Of a stretch of 64,000 nt of DNA, positions 52,781-61,310 are shown piece after piece. The first letter of the stretch is position 1. Each line of letters opens with the position of its first letter. The position numbers and the translations under genes are program-made. Below the pieces are notes generated by a model. The model did not search any database. It worked only from the letters and a program-made list of their open reading frames with translations, and was not told where the DNA came from. The stretch lies in assembly GCF_016925615.1 (NCBI RefSeq), contig NZ_CP070499.1, positions 3,162,001 to 3,226,000 on the forward strand. Reading direction: 5' to 3'. The stretch comes from Natronosporangium hydrolyticum (GTDB lineage Bacteria; Actinomycetota; Actinomycetes; Mycobacteriales; Micromonosporaceae).

Positions 52781-54018
52781 CAGACCAGCTCTCGCACGTC
52801 GATCTGCCCCGTCACCGCCGCCGTAATCAACGCCGCCCGCCGCTCCCGAGCCAGCTCGATGAACCGCTCCGTCTCAGCGATCAGCGTGTCGATCTTCGCG
52901 GTCTCCACGTCCAGGTAGACCGCAATAGCCCTTTGTTTGTCGAGCGGCGGGAGACGAAGTTCGATTTTCCGCAATTTCTCGCCGGTGAGGTGAACGAATG
53001 AGACCGACCCATAATGATTGGCGTAGTAGGAGGACTCGTAGAGGCAGAGCATCGACCAGTACACGAAGCGTGCATCCGCCTGTGACCCGACCCGTAGGCG
53101 GTTGACAGTCTTCTGGAAAGCGATTCCCGGTGCCGACTCGAACATGAACCCTGGACGCCCGACTGTGGCGCCGCCCTCGATTAGCAGAACATCGCCCGCA
53201 CGGAGGTCGAAAGCCTCCATCTCTACCCCGGAGAACGGCATCTCGTTAAGGTCCGCAAGGTTCACCGAGCCATCCGCACGAACATCTGCTGCCCGGACGT
53301 ACGGCCGCGGCTGGTCTCCGTCGCGGACCGCACGGCCCGCGTCGAGCATCTTCCCCAAACTGGTCTCACCGATGTGCTTTATTCGACGACGAACCCATGA
53401 GTCGTTCGGCGCCAAGGCAGATGAGATAACGGCGCTCCGTCTTTCGCGGAGCATCTCGATCAGGTGCTGCTGCTCCTCGATAAGCGTGTCGATGCGGGCG
53501 GTCTCACGGTCGAGGTAGTCGGCGATGGCGTGCTGGGTTTCGAAATCCGGGAGCTCGATACGGAGTTCCAGGAAGTCGCCCTGACTGATGTTCTGCATCG
53601 ACGAACTGGTGCCGACACTTACCGCTTCGACCTGGGACCGGTATGCGGGGGTCTTCGTCCACCAATCGATGAACCGCGGCTCGGCGCCGCAAAAGGTCAC
53701 AGCCCAAAGCCGATCGGGAAGATACAGGTTTGGGAAATCTTGGCGGATCGCTGCAGCGACGCCCAAATGCTGCTTCGTATTCATTCTGCTCACGATCAGC
53801 GAGCCTGCGAGCACCGGGCACGAGACGCGGTCCAAATCGTAGCTGTCGACCTCCTTGTTCTCCGTGGGGTCGAAGACCCCGCCATATACGGAGCTCGTCT
53901 TGAGTACTCCGGGCTGATTGCCGTCGGCAGGCCAGGGCGTGCCGTTGATGCTGGTCCCGCTCTGAACGGATTCGACGACCCGTTTGAGGGGGAGGCTCTG
54001 CCAACGGTCTGACTTCAC
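52780..54018 (-). CDS. hsdS: type I restriction-modification specificity subunit
   Basis: The 412-residue protein has two target recognition domains, each closed by a conserved coiled segment: [36 protein letters not shown] (about 165-200) and [35 protein letters not shown] (about 363-398). It sets the DNA sequence recognised; the sequence cannot be read from the protein. GTG at 54018 overlaps the stop of the hsdM 3' part (GTGA, 54015-54018), showing the ancestral hsdM-hsdS-hsdR order. Confidence 0.9.
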   Translation of the reverse strand: MKSDRWQSLPLKRVVESVQSGTSINGTPWPADGNQPGVLKTSSVYGGVFDPTENKEVDSYDLDRVSCPVLAGSLIVSRMNTKQHLGVAAAIRQDFPNLYLPDRLWAVTFCGAEPRFIDWWTKTPAYRSQVEAVSVGTSSSMQNISQGDFLELRIELPDFETQHAIADYLDRETARIDTLIEEQQHLIEMLRERRSAVISSALAPNDSWVRRRIKHIGETSLGKMLDAGRAVRDGDQPRPYVRAADVRADGSVNLADLNEMPFSGVEMEAFDLRAGDVLLIEGGATVGRPGFMFESAPGIAFQKTVNRLRVGSQADARFVYWSMLCLYESSYYANHYGSVSFVHLTGEKLRKIELRLPPLDKQRAIAVYLDVETAKIDTLIAETERFIELARERRAALITAAVTGQIDVRELV

Positions 54019-54392
54019 TGCTCTACCTCCCGCAACAGGTCGAGGATCTTGGCGACCTGCTTTTCCAGGTCGGCGTCGATCTCGGCGAGGGGGCGGGGTG
54101 GGACGTACTTGTAGAAGTGCCGGGTGAAGGGGATCTCGTAGCCGATCTTGACCTTGGTCCAGTCGATCCAGGCGTCGGGGACGTGCGGCTTCACCTCGGC
54201 GTCGAAGTACGCCTGGATGACCTCGGCCTTGCCGGCGGCGCCGGCGGTGGAGCCGCCGTAGGTGAAGGGGACGTTCTCGTTGTCGCGCCTCTTCGTGTCC
54301 GGCTTGGGCTTGCCCTTGCGGTCGACGACTGGCTTACCGTCCTCGTCCAGCAGTGGCCGCTCGACGGTGATGGTCCAGTAGCCAAACTCGTC
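54015..54392 (-). pseudogene. hsdM: 3' part of hsdM, separated by the mobile element
   Basis: The open frame (125 codons plus TGA) reads [20 protein letters not shown], then [14 protein letters not shown] and ends [16 protein letters not shown], the C-terminal region of type I methylase subunits. It has no start codon of its own. Its first codon (GAC, 54390-54392) lines up in frame with codon 457 of the 5' part at 58291-58293, so the two pieces were one gene of about 581 codons. Confidence 0.88.
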
Positions 54393-54395
54393 GAG

Positions 54396-54428
54396 CTATG
54401 CCGCGCGCGGCATAGGTCGACCTATGCC
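54396..54428. other. tandem palindromic recombinase-site-like array at left end
   Basis: CTATGCC-GCGCGC-GGCATAG (54396-54415) and GGCATAG-GTCGAC-CTATGCC (54409-54428) share one arm. Each is two 7-bp inverted arms around a 6-bp centre, as in tyrosine-recombinase core sites. Further CTATGCC/GGCATAG copies are at 54439-54445 and 54519-54525. Confidence 0.75.
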
Positions 54429-54530
54429 GAGCCTGGAACTATGCCGACCCGCGCCCGCGGGTGGGGCGGCGATCTTTGCGGGGGTGGGCTGCGCGCGGTG
54501 GCGACCTCTCGGGCGCTCGGCATAGTCACA
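54418..54530. repeat. left terminal inverted repeat of RIT element (113 bp)
   Basis: This is an exact reverse complement of 58182-58294 over 113 bp. Its inner end overlaps the last codons of the third recombinase gene (stop at 54526). Confidence 0.95.
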
Positions 54531-55515
54531 GGCCTTCCAGGAACGCCAGCAGCGGGTCGGCGGGCCGGTAGCGACCCGGCGGAGCGGAGTTCGGTGTGGT
54601 GAGTTCGAGTGCTCGTTGCTTGATGGTCATGTCGGCGTGGAGATAGACGTTGGTGGAACGGATGTCGGCGTGCCCGAGCCACAACGCGATCACCGCGGTG
54701 TCGACACCTGCTTGCAGCAGCGCCATGGCGCAGCTGTGACGAAGGACGTGCGGGTGGAGCTTGTCTGGGTGGATGGACGGGCAGTGCTGCGCGGCTGCGG
54801 TGGCGTGTTTGCGGACCAGCCGCTGCACGGCATCGGCGCTGAGCCGGCGCCCGGTGCGGGTGGGAAACAGTGGCTCGTCGCGGGCTCCGGCGCGCTCGCT
54901 CAGCCAGACCTTCAGGACCGCTTCGGTCGCCCCGATCAGGGGAACGGCCCGGTGTTTACGGCCCTTGCCTTGGCAGCGGACGCAGGCGCCGGTTCCGAGG
55001 GTGAGATCGCCGCAGTTGAGGCCGGTGAGTTCGGAGACCCGCAGCCCGGTCTGGACCGCGAGCAGCAGCAGCGCCCGATCGCGGCGGCCTTCCCACCGGG
55101 CCAGGTCGGGGGCGGCGATCAGCGCGTCGGTCTGTTCGGTGGTCAGGAACGAGACGATCTGTTTGTCGTAGCGTTTGGCGGGGATGGCCAGCACTTGCTG
55201 GATCAGCGCGGCGTGCTCGGGGTGGCGCAGCGCGGCGTAGGCGAACAGGGACCGGATCGCGGTCAGGCGCAGGTTGCGGGTCCTGGCGCTATTGCCACGC
55301 TCCCTCTCGAGGTGGTCCAGGAACGTGCTGATCGTCTCGGCGGGCAGGTCTTGCCAGTCCAGCGCAGAGGCTGGTTTGCCGACGCGTTCCTGCACGAACA
55401 CGACGAGCATCCGCAGCGAGTCCCGGTAGGAGGCGATGGTGCGTGGGCTGGCGTGGCGCTGGTTGGCCAGCCGGTCGGTGAAGAAGCTTTGCAGGGTGGG
55501 GGCGATAAGGCTCAC
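54526..55515 (-). CDS. ritC: tyrosine recombinase, third of trio
   Basis: GTG at 55515 (329 aa) overlaps the stop of the second recombinase as GTGA; longer upstream frames are overlap shadows. The N-terminal SAM-like core-binding domain (FFTDRLANQRHASPRTIASYRDSLRML) precedes the catalytic domain with Arg in TGLRVSELTGL, His/Arg in HVLRHSCAMALLQ, His in WLGHADIRSTN and nucleophile Tyr in VYLHADMTIK. The last residues lie in the terminal repeat. It belongs with the trio's other members as part of one recombination machine. Confidence 0.88.
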   Translation of the reverse strand: MSLIAPTLQSFFTDRLANQRHASPRTIASYRDSLRMLVVFVQERVGKPASALDWQDLPAETISTFLDHLERERGNSARTRNLRLTAIRSLFAYAALRHPEHAALIQQVLAIPAKRYDKQIVSFLTTEQTDALIAAPDLARWEGRRDRALLLLAVQTGLRVSELTGLNCGDLTLGTGACVRCQGKGRKHRAVPLIGATEAVLKVWLSERAGARDEPLFPTRTGRRLSADAVQRLVRKHATAAAQHCPSIHPDKLHPHVLRHSCAMALLQAGVDTAVIALWLGHADIRSTNVYLHADMTIKQRALELTTPNSAPPGRYRPADPLLAFLEGL

Positions 55516-56441
55516 CGCGCGATCACCCCTCGGGACAGCTCCAGCCTGCCGGCGGCCAGCGCCAACAGCTCCGGCGCGGCCGACAGGTACCAGTAGGTCG
55601 AGCGCGGGTCGCGGTGCCCGAGGTAGGTCGACAGCATCGGCAGCTGGGCCTCCACGTCGAGCCCGGCCTGGTACCAGCCCTGCAGGGTGCGCACCGCGAA
55701 CGTATGGCGAAGGCCGTGGATGCGAGGACGGGTCGAGGCGTCGGCCCCGATCCCGGCGGCCTCGCAGAGCCTGCGGAACACCTGCTGCACCACCGGGTAG
55801 ATGACCCGGTTGCCGCGGATACCGACCAGGAAGCTCATCGTCGCCGGGTTGAGGCAGATCCGATCCCGCTCGTGCGTATACCGGTCCAACGCTTCCACCG
55901 TGGAGGGCGAGATCGGCACGTAGCGCGACTTGCCGAACTTGGACTCGCGGATCGTCAGCACCGCACCGGCTAAGTCGATGTCGGCCCGGTCGAGCCGGAT
56001 CGCCTCCCCAACCCGCATCCCGGTGGCGGCCAGCAGCCCGACCAGCGTTTCGTGGGTTGCCGCCGGCAGTCGCCGCCGGATTGCCCGGGCCGCGGCCATC
56101 AGCGCCTCGATGTCGGCTGAGGTGTAGATGTATGGCAGACGCCACCGTTGCCGGCTCGGGATCAGCCCGAGTGGTGGGATCTCGGTGGCCGGGTCGATGC
56201 TGGCCATGTGGCGGGCGAACCCGCGGGCGATGGTCATCCGCCGAGGCCACACGCTGTTCGCCGGGTCGGCGTCCGGCTGCTGCGCCCACGCCAGCGCCGC
56301 GTCGATGGTGACCGTTTCCGTGCCGATCGCCTCCAGGTAGGCGACGAACCTAGGTAGCAGCCGGTGGTGCTCTGCGAGCTCGTGGCCTAGCGAGCGACGC
56401 AGCCGCAGGTAATCCTCGGCCGCGTGGGTCAGCGCGCTCAT
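55512..56441 (-). CDS. ritB: tyrosine recombinase, second of trio
   Basis: ATG at 56441 (309 aa) overlaps the stop of the first recombinase (ATGA, 56438-56441). Catalytic set: Arg in TGMRVGEAIRLDRADID, Lys in SKFGKSRYVPI, HGLRHTFAVRTL, YLGHRDPRSTYWYL with the Tyr near the end. The spacing (longer insert between HxxR and LGH, GWYQAGLDVEAQLP) fits one RIT subtype and differs from its two neighbours, so the trio is not a recent tandem duplication. Confidence 0.88.
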   Translation of the reverse strand: MSALTHAAEDYLRLRRSLGHELAEHHRLLPRFVAYLEAIGTETVTIDAALAWAQQPDADPANSVWPRRMTIARGFARHMASIDPATEIPPLGLIPSRQRWRLPYIYTSADIEALMAAARAIRRRLPAATHETLVGLLAATGMRVGEAIRLDRADIDLAGAVLTIRESKFGKSRYVPISPSTVEALDRYTHERDRICLNPATMSFLVGIRGNRVIYPVVQQVFRRLCEAAGIGADASTRPRIHGLRHTFAVRTLQGWYQAGLDVEAQLPMLSTYLGHRDPRSTYWYLSAAPELLALAAGRLELSRGVIAR

Positions 56442-57640
56442 CGCCGGGCTCCCGGCCATGGTTGGGCGATGCGCCGAAGCGCGTCCAGGTCGACCTTGGC
56501 GTAGACCGCGGTGGTGGCCAGGTCCCGGTGACGCAGTACCTGGCTGATCTCGACCAGCTTGGCGCCGCGACGCAGCATCTCGGTGGCCAGCGCGTGCCGC
56601 AGCCGGTGCGGCCCCACCTCCGGCAACCCCGCCCGGCGGCAGGCCCGGCGGGTAACGTCGCCGACGAGGTCCGCCCGGATCGGCCGGATCGGGGCCTTGA
56701 GCATCAGAAACACCTGGCGGATCGAGGTCACCGGGCGCACCTCGCGTAGGTAGGCGGTCAGCGCCTGGCCGACATCGTGCGGCAGCGGCAGCCGGTCACG
56801 GCGCCGCGCCTTGCCCGCCACGGCAATCTCGCCGGCCCGCCAGTCGAAGTCACCCAGCTCTAGCCGGGCGACCTCGATCGACCGCAGGCCCAGCCGGGCC
56901 ACCAGCAGGAGGATCGCGAAGTTGCGCACGCCGGTCGGGCTGGCCCGGTCGCAGCCGTCCAGCAGCCGCTGCACGTCTGCGGAGGCAAGCCCGACCGGGA
57001 TACCGGTGTCGTGCCAGCCGGCCGCCGGCGGTACCGCGCTGGCCAGCGCGGTCGGGGTTAGCCCCTTCAAGTGCAGGAACCGCAGCAGCGACCGTAGCTC
57101 CGCCACCCGGCCCTTGACCGCGCCCACGCTGACCCGCTCGCTCTCCCGTAGCAGGAACCCGACCACATCCGCCGCGGTAAGGTTCACCGCGACCTGGCCG
57201 CCGTCTGCGGACCGCTGCTGACCGAGGAACCGGCGCGCCAGGTTCTCGTACCGCAGCACGGTCGGCGCCGCCAACCCCCGATCGATCACTAGCCAGGTCC
57301 GGTACTCGGCCACCAGCTGCTCCACCGGCGAGTCCGGAACCGGCTTAAACGCCAACGCTCCCTCACTGTCCAAATAGTCTAGAAGCGGTCGAAGGCCACG
57401 CGGACCCGGAACCCGCCGCACGCCCCGCGCCCGCAGCGCGTCCAGGAACGACTCCACCGCCACCGAGTCAAGCTGGGAGAACTTGACGTCCGAACTCTGC
57501 ATCCAGCGTCCCAGCTGCCCGGCCAATGTAAGGACATGCTTGATGCTGCCCGGTGCGTAACCGCGCTCCAGCAACCAGGCCCGCAGGCTCTCGATATACG
57601 GGCCCATCCAGCCCGGCTTGCGTCTGGTCGTTCCCGACAT
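56438..57640 (-). CDS. ritA: tyrosine recombinase, first of trio
   Basis: ATG at 57640 (400 aa, MSGTTRRKPG) is preferred. The N-terminal part holds core-binding helices (PYIESLRAWLLERGYAPGSIKHVL, VAEYRTWLVIDRGLAAPTVLRYENLARRFL), and the catalytic domain has Arg in RLGLRSIEVARLELGDF, Lys in GKARRRDRLPLP, HRLRHALATEML, LRHRDLATTAVYAKVD. It has an extra N-terminal stretch of about 80 residues relative to the others. It is the first gene of the overlapping trio and diverges from the VOC gene. Confidence 0.88.
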   Translation of the reverse strand: MSGTTRRKPGWMGPYIESLRAWLLERGYAPGSIKHVLTLAGQLGRWMQSSDVKFSQLDSVAVESFLDALRARGVRRVPGPRGLRPLLDYLDSEGALAFKPVPDSPVEQLVAEYRTWLVIDRGLAAPTVLRYENLARRFLGQQRSADGGQVAVNLTAADVVGFLLRESERVSVGAVKGRVAELRSLLRFLHLKGLTPTALASAVPPAAGWHDTGIPVGLASADVQRLLDGCDRASPTGVRNFAILLLVARLGLRSIEVARLELGDFDWRAGEIAVAGKARRRDRLPLPHDVGQALTAYLREVRPVTSIRQVFLMLKAPIRPIRADLVGDVTRRACRRAGLPEVGPHRLRHALATEMLRRGAKLVEISQVLRHRDLATTAVYAKVDLDALRRIAQPWPGARR

Positions 57641-57730
57641 GGCGTTGCCTCCATCCCGGAGCACCCTGCTCCGACCACCAAAGCGTCAACCTGGTGGCGG
57701 TGCCCGAGCAGCATCGGTAACCTTCGCCGG

Positions 57731-58108
57731 ATGAGCCACCTCATGGAGATCGTGCTGGATTGCCGTCATGCCTCGAAGCTGGCGCGGTTCTGGCAGGTCG
57801 CGCTTGGTTGGCGGATCCGGCCCTACGACCAGGCCGAGGTCGCCCGGCTCGCCTCCCTATGCCTGACACCAGAAACCGATCCGACGGTGGCCATCGACTC
57901 CCCGGACGGTTCGCTGGTCTTCTTCCTCCAAGAGGTTCCCGAACCCAAGACCGTGAAGAACCGCATGCACGTCGATGTCCGGCTCCGAGACCAGGATCAC
58001 CTGGACGAACTCCTCCGGCTGGGCGCCACGGTGATCTCCGAGCATGACGGATGGCGGGTTCTGGCCGATCCCGAAGGCAACGAGTTCTGCGCCAAGCACC
58101 CGGACTAG
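57731..58108 (+). CDS. VOC-family (glyoxalase-like) passenger protein in RIT element
   Basis: The 125-residue protein is a single VOC unit pair of the glyoxalase-like type: MEIVLDCRHASKLARFWQVALGWRIRP at the start and HVDVRLRDQDHLDELLRLGATVI, WRVLADPEGNEFCAKHP at the end. Metal-binding His and Glu positions of the family are partly present. VOC proteins bind or modify small molecules, sometimes antibiotics; the role is open. It is inside the element, on the opposite strand from the recombinases, so it travels as cargo. A separate VOC remnant exists at 62666. Confidence 0.8.
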   Translation: MSHLMEIVLDCRHASKLARFWQVALGWRIRPYDQAEVARLASLCLTPETDPTVAIDSPDGSLVFFLQEVPEPKTVKNRMHVDVRLRDQDHLDELLRLGATVISEHDGWRVLADPEGNEFCAKHPD

Positions 58109-58181
58109 CCGCTCACCGCGCTGTGCTCGGGGCGATGGGCGCCTAGGACGAGCGGTTACGGCCGGTGCAGGCGACCGGTCG

Positions 58182-58294
58182 TGTGACTATGCCGAGCGCC
58201 CGAGAGGTCGCCACCGCGCGCAGCCCACCCCCGCAAAGATCGCCGCCCCACCCGCGGGCGCGGGTCGGCATAGTTCCAGGCTCGGCATAGGTCG
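58182..58294. repeat. right terminal inverted repeat of RIT element (113 bp)
   Basis: It is the exact reverse complement of 54418-54530. It ends with GGCATAG followed by the core GTCGGT and then hsdM sequence. Confidence 0.95.
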
Positions 58295-59661
58295 GTTCGC
58301 AGCACCTTCGAGAAGTCCGGGTCGGCGTCGGTGAAGTCGGCGTATAGCTTGACGACCTTGGTGCGGTCGGCGTCGCTGATCTCGCGGCCCTTGGAGCCGA
58401 GGTTCTTGCGCATCTTGGTCCAGAACGACGTGCCGTCGATCAGCTGGACCAGACCCTTACGCTCTGGACGCTTGGAGTTGTCGAGGACCCAGATGTAGGT
58501 GGCGATCCCGGTGTTGAAGAACATGTTGGTCGGCAGCGCGACGATCGCGTCGACCAGGTCGTGTTCCAGCAGCCACCGGCGGATGTTGGAGGGGCCGGAC
58601 TCGGCGGCGCCGTTGAACAGCGGCGAGCCGTTCATCACGATCCCGGCCCGGCCGCCGCCGTCCTCCGGCGCCCGCAGCTTGTGGGCCAGGTGGAGCAGGA
58701 AGAGCATCTGCCCGTCCGAGGTCGACGGCAGGCCGGGGGCGAACCGGCCGTACGGGCCCGCCTCGTCGCGCTCCTTCGTCACCGTCTTGGCGTACTGCTT
58801 CCAGTCGACACCGTACGGCGGATTGGACATGCAGAAGTCGAACTGGCGGCCCTTGAACGCATCGTCGGTGAGGGTGTTGCCGAAGGCGATGTTGCTGGTG
58901 TCGTGGTCCCTGGCCAGCAGGTCGGACTTGCAGATCGCGTACGACTGCGGGTTGTACTCCTGCCCGTACAAGGTCAGCTTCGCGCCGGGGTTGTATGCCA
59001 GCAGGTAATCCTCGGCCAGGGCGAGCATGCCGCCGGTGCCCGCGGTGGGGTCGTAGAGCGTCCGGACGATGCCGCCCTCGTCCAGCTCGGCGCCTCTGTC
59101 GGCGAAGAGCAGGTCCACCAGCAGCCGGATCGCGTCCCGCGGGGTGTAGTGGTCACCGGAGGTCTCGTTCGCGGCCTCGTTGAACTTGCGGATGATGTAC
59201 TCGAACGCGTCGCCCATGTCGGCGTTGGAGACGGTGTCCGGGTGCAGGTCGATGGCCTTAAAGGAGGTGACCACCTCGCGCAGCAGCTCCGCCTTCTGCA
59301 GCGCGAGGATCTCCTTCTTGAAGTCGAAATACTGGAACACGTCGACATCGGGTGAGAACCGGTCGATGTAGTCGGCCAGGTTGTCCGCCAGCCCGTCGGC
59401 GTCGGCCAGCAGATTGCCGAAGGAGTAGTTCGAGGTGTTATAAAACGGCCGGCCGGTCGCCTTCTTCACTTCGATCTTGAGCCGGTTGGGGTTGTCGTAC
59501 TTCACCGCCAGCGCCCGCACCGTCTCCCGGTCGGGCTCAAGGATGCAGTCGAGGCGTCGCAAGATTGTGAGCGGGAGGATCACGTTGCCGTACTGGTTGG
59601 GGCGGTAGGGGCCCCGCAGCTGGTCAGCGATCGACCAGATGAAACTACCGAGGGCGCTCAC
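58291..59661 (-). pseudogene. hsdM: 5' part of hsdM, type I methylase subunit, interrupted
   Basis: The gene starts at GTG/ATG 59661 and has the HsdM features: HsdM_N (FIWSIADQLRGPYRPNQYGNVILPLTILRRLD), the AdoMet motif DPTAGTGGMLALAEDYLL and the catalytic NPPY at 280-283 (SNPPYGVDW). After KVLRTD (to 58291) the frame enters the element and ends at 58156 with 44 foreign residues. The last 125 residues are at 54015-54392. Because that end contacts HsdS, the shortened protein is probably not functional in the complex. In the absence of the element the protein would have about 581 residues. Confidence 0.9.
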
Positions 59662-59835
59662 AAGGCTCCTTACGGGGGTTACTCGGCGACAGATGATGGA
59701 CGCCTAGCGTAAGCCCGTGCGGCCGTCGAGCAGACAGCGGCGCACAGCTTACCGCAGCTGACGCGTTTCAGAGCATCATCACCCAAAGCGAAACTTCGTG
59801 CCAGCGGCCAGCGGCCCGCGGTAGCAGGGCTGCGG

Positions 59836-60261
59836 TCACTGCGACTCGTCGAACGGGTTGACTACGGCGACTCCGGTGGCTTCGAACGGTGCGGTGTCCC
59901 GGGTGGCGACTGCGAATCCCGTGACTCGGGCGATACTGGCGATCAGCGCGTCGAAGTCACCGACTGCCAGGCCTTGGGCGCGGGCCTGAGCCCGCAAGGT
60001 GCCGTAGGCGGTGCTGGCCGGCTCGTCGAAGGCCAGGGTCCGCCCGTGGAACAGCGGCACGAACTCGCCCTCGAACCGATCCTGCAGTTCCTGCCGGCGT
60101 CGCCCCTCGGGTAGGCAGGCGATGCCGTAACGCACCTCGGCCAGGCTGATCGTCGTGAGGTAGAGGGTCTCGACCGCCTGAGCGTCCAGCCAGGTGACGA
60201 CACCCGCGGCCGGCCGGGGACGCAGTGGTTCGGAAATGACGTTCGTGTCAAGGATGATCAC
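59836..60261 (-). CDS. PIN-domain toxin (VapC/FitB-like)
   Basis: The 141-residue ribonuclease-type toxin has the four PIN acidic sites: Asp in MIILDTNVISE, Glu in TISLAEVRYGIACLP, Asp in VGDFDALIASIA and Asp in VATRDTAPFEATG. It has FitB-like features. ATG overlaps the stop of the antitoxin gene upstream (60258-60261). PIN toxins cut tRNA or rRNA when freed. The pair is apparently intact, 175 nt upstream of the hsdM start. Confidence 0.88.
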   Translation of the reverse strand: MIILDTNVISEPLRPRPAAGVVTWLDAQAVETLYLTTISLAEVRYGIACLPEGRRRQELQDRFEGEFVPLFHGRTLAFDEPASTAYGTLRAQARAQGLAVGDFDALIASIARVTGFAVATRDTAPFEATGVAVVNPFDESQ

Positions 60262-60497
60262 GCAAGGTCCAGTGGCTCGCGGCTGGTCTTCTCGCGCGTG
60301 ACCGCCAGCTCTATGCCCCCCGCCCCCTGGCCGATGGACGCCAGCAGGGAACCTACCTTGACCCGGTCCGGGGACGACACCGCAGCATCGAGGATCGCGC
60401 GCACCTCAGCCTCAGTGCTGCGGCGGCTCGCGGCCGCGCGGGCCTTCAGTGCGCGATGGGTCGCGTCGGACAAGTTGCGGATAGTGATCGCAGCCAC
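60258..60497 (-). CDS. antitoxin, FitA/RHH-type
   Basis: The 79-residue protein starts AAITIRNLSDATHRALKARAAASRRSTEAEVRAIL, the ribbon-helix-helix of FitA-type antitoxins (strand, then two helices), with a C-terminal toxin-binding tail. It overlaps the toxin start by ATGA, and is expected to autoregulate the pair. Confidence 0.88.
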   Translation of the reverse strand: MAAITIRNLSDATHRALKARAAASRRSTEAEVRAILDAAVSSPDRVKVGSLLASIGQGAGGIELAVTREKTSREPLDLA

Positions 60498-60576
60498 GGC
60501 AGCCCTCCCTCAGTCTTGTGATGTCATTTCGCGACAATGATAGCACTGCTCAACCGCGCTGCGCCCGCCAACGTCG

Positions 60577-60819
60577 TCAGGGCCAGGTCGAACTATCCAG
60601 AATCCGAACCATATGCCGGGTGTCCGTGGTCCCGCGATCGGAACGGTCCAGCCGGCACGTAGTCGTTGATCGTCTGCGGCGTCGCCGCCCGAAGCTCACG
60701 CCGGCGGCGCGATGATGACCCCGAGCGGCCATCCGCAGCTGCACCGCCGGGTTGTCGATCCGAGCGTGCGCAGAGGTGTCGATCAGGTAGAGCTGCCCGG
60801 GGCAGACCGGTGCGGTCAC
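60577..60819 (-). pseudogene. VapC-type PIN toxin, internally deleted
   Basis: GTG at 60819 overlaps the antitoxin stop (GTGA). The start LYLIDTSAHARIDNPAVQLRM is a PIN N-terminus, but it jumps directly to RGHHRAAGV, which belongs near the third acidic site of the family, and then changes frame. A tail resembling the PIN C-terminus (INDYVPAGPF) is found in another frame. More than half of the domain is gone, so the toxin is dead. Confidence 0.7.
60586..60610. repeat. 25-bp degenerate repeat, copy A
   Basis: GGTCGAACTATCCAGAATCC followed by GAACC. Similar stretches are at 61808-61832 and 62750-62774; all lie next to decayed or orphan genes. Confidence 0.6.
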
Positions 60820-61037
60820 CGGCGAGCCTGCCGCATGACCTCCGAGTCCGCGATGTCCGGGCCGACCCCGAGGGCATACGGGTCATCGAGCAGTTGCTCG
60901 ATGCGGCGGCGACGCTTGGCCACGAATTCGAGCGCGGCGTTCACCGTGTCTTTCTTGGTGGTGGTACCCAGCTCCTTCGCGGCCAGCGCGAGGGCGTCGT
61001 CGTTCAGGTCGATCATGGTCTTCATATATCCGGTCAT
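60816..61037 (-). CDS. VapB-type antitoxin whose partner toxin is decayed
   Basis: ATG at 61037 (73 aa; an alternative at 61025). MKTMIDLNDDALALAAKELGTTTKKDTVNAALEFVAKRRRR is the standard type II VapB fold, followed by a 25-residue tail. The frame is intact whereas the toxin downstream is not. It may still bind its operator, or provide cross-protection against related toxins. Confidence 0.75.
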   Translation of the reverse strand: MTGYMKTMIDLNDDALALAAKELGTTTKKDTVNAALEFVAKRRRRIEQLLDDPYALGVGPDIADSEVMRQARR

Positions 61038-61310
61038 ACTGCCACGGACATACGAGCCGCAACACCGCTGGTGTGGCCTGGACTCGCGCTGTTCGCGTAC
61101 CTCGCGGCGCTTAGCGTCCGCACCTACGCCGAGGCGGCTGGGGCGCTGGTGGCTCACCTCCGCGCCGCAACAACGACCACGACGCCGACCTTTCGTGCAG
61201 CGCGCGGATGGTCAGGTGGATGGACGCCGCCGTCATCCCGCTCGCCCTCCTCGGCCCGTGCAATCGCACGCCAGGCGACCGCCCCAGGTGAGGGCGCCTC
61301 GCCGGATGGG

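Larger units (their letters stand above)
54390..58296. mobile_element. RIT-type element (three tyrosine recombinases) inserted in hsdM
   Basis: The element of about 3.9 kb is bounded by GTCGAG (54390-54395) and GTCGGT (58291-58296), which share GTCG as a short direct repeat in the target. It has 113-bp perfect terminal inverted repeats, three overlapping minus-strand recombinase genes and one divergent VOC gene. Three adjacent integrase-like genes of different subtypes with inverted ends define recombinase-in-trio (RIT) elements. Conceptual removal of 3901 bp rebuilds hsdM in frame. Exact borders depend on the strand-exchange point within the 6-bp core. Confidence 0.85.

Noticed and set aside
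55519-56289. N-terminal extension of the third recombinase in the same frame (start at 56289)
   Set aside because: This stretch is antisense-like overlap with the second recombinase; the GTG at 55515 gives a normal-sized enzyme and a GTGA overlap.
61041-61310. Possible gene on the plus strand between two toxin genes (LALFAYLAALSVRTYAEAAG)
   Set aside because: The hydrophobic stretch is short, the rest is Thr/Arg-rich, and no start or family pattern supports it.
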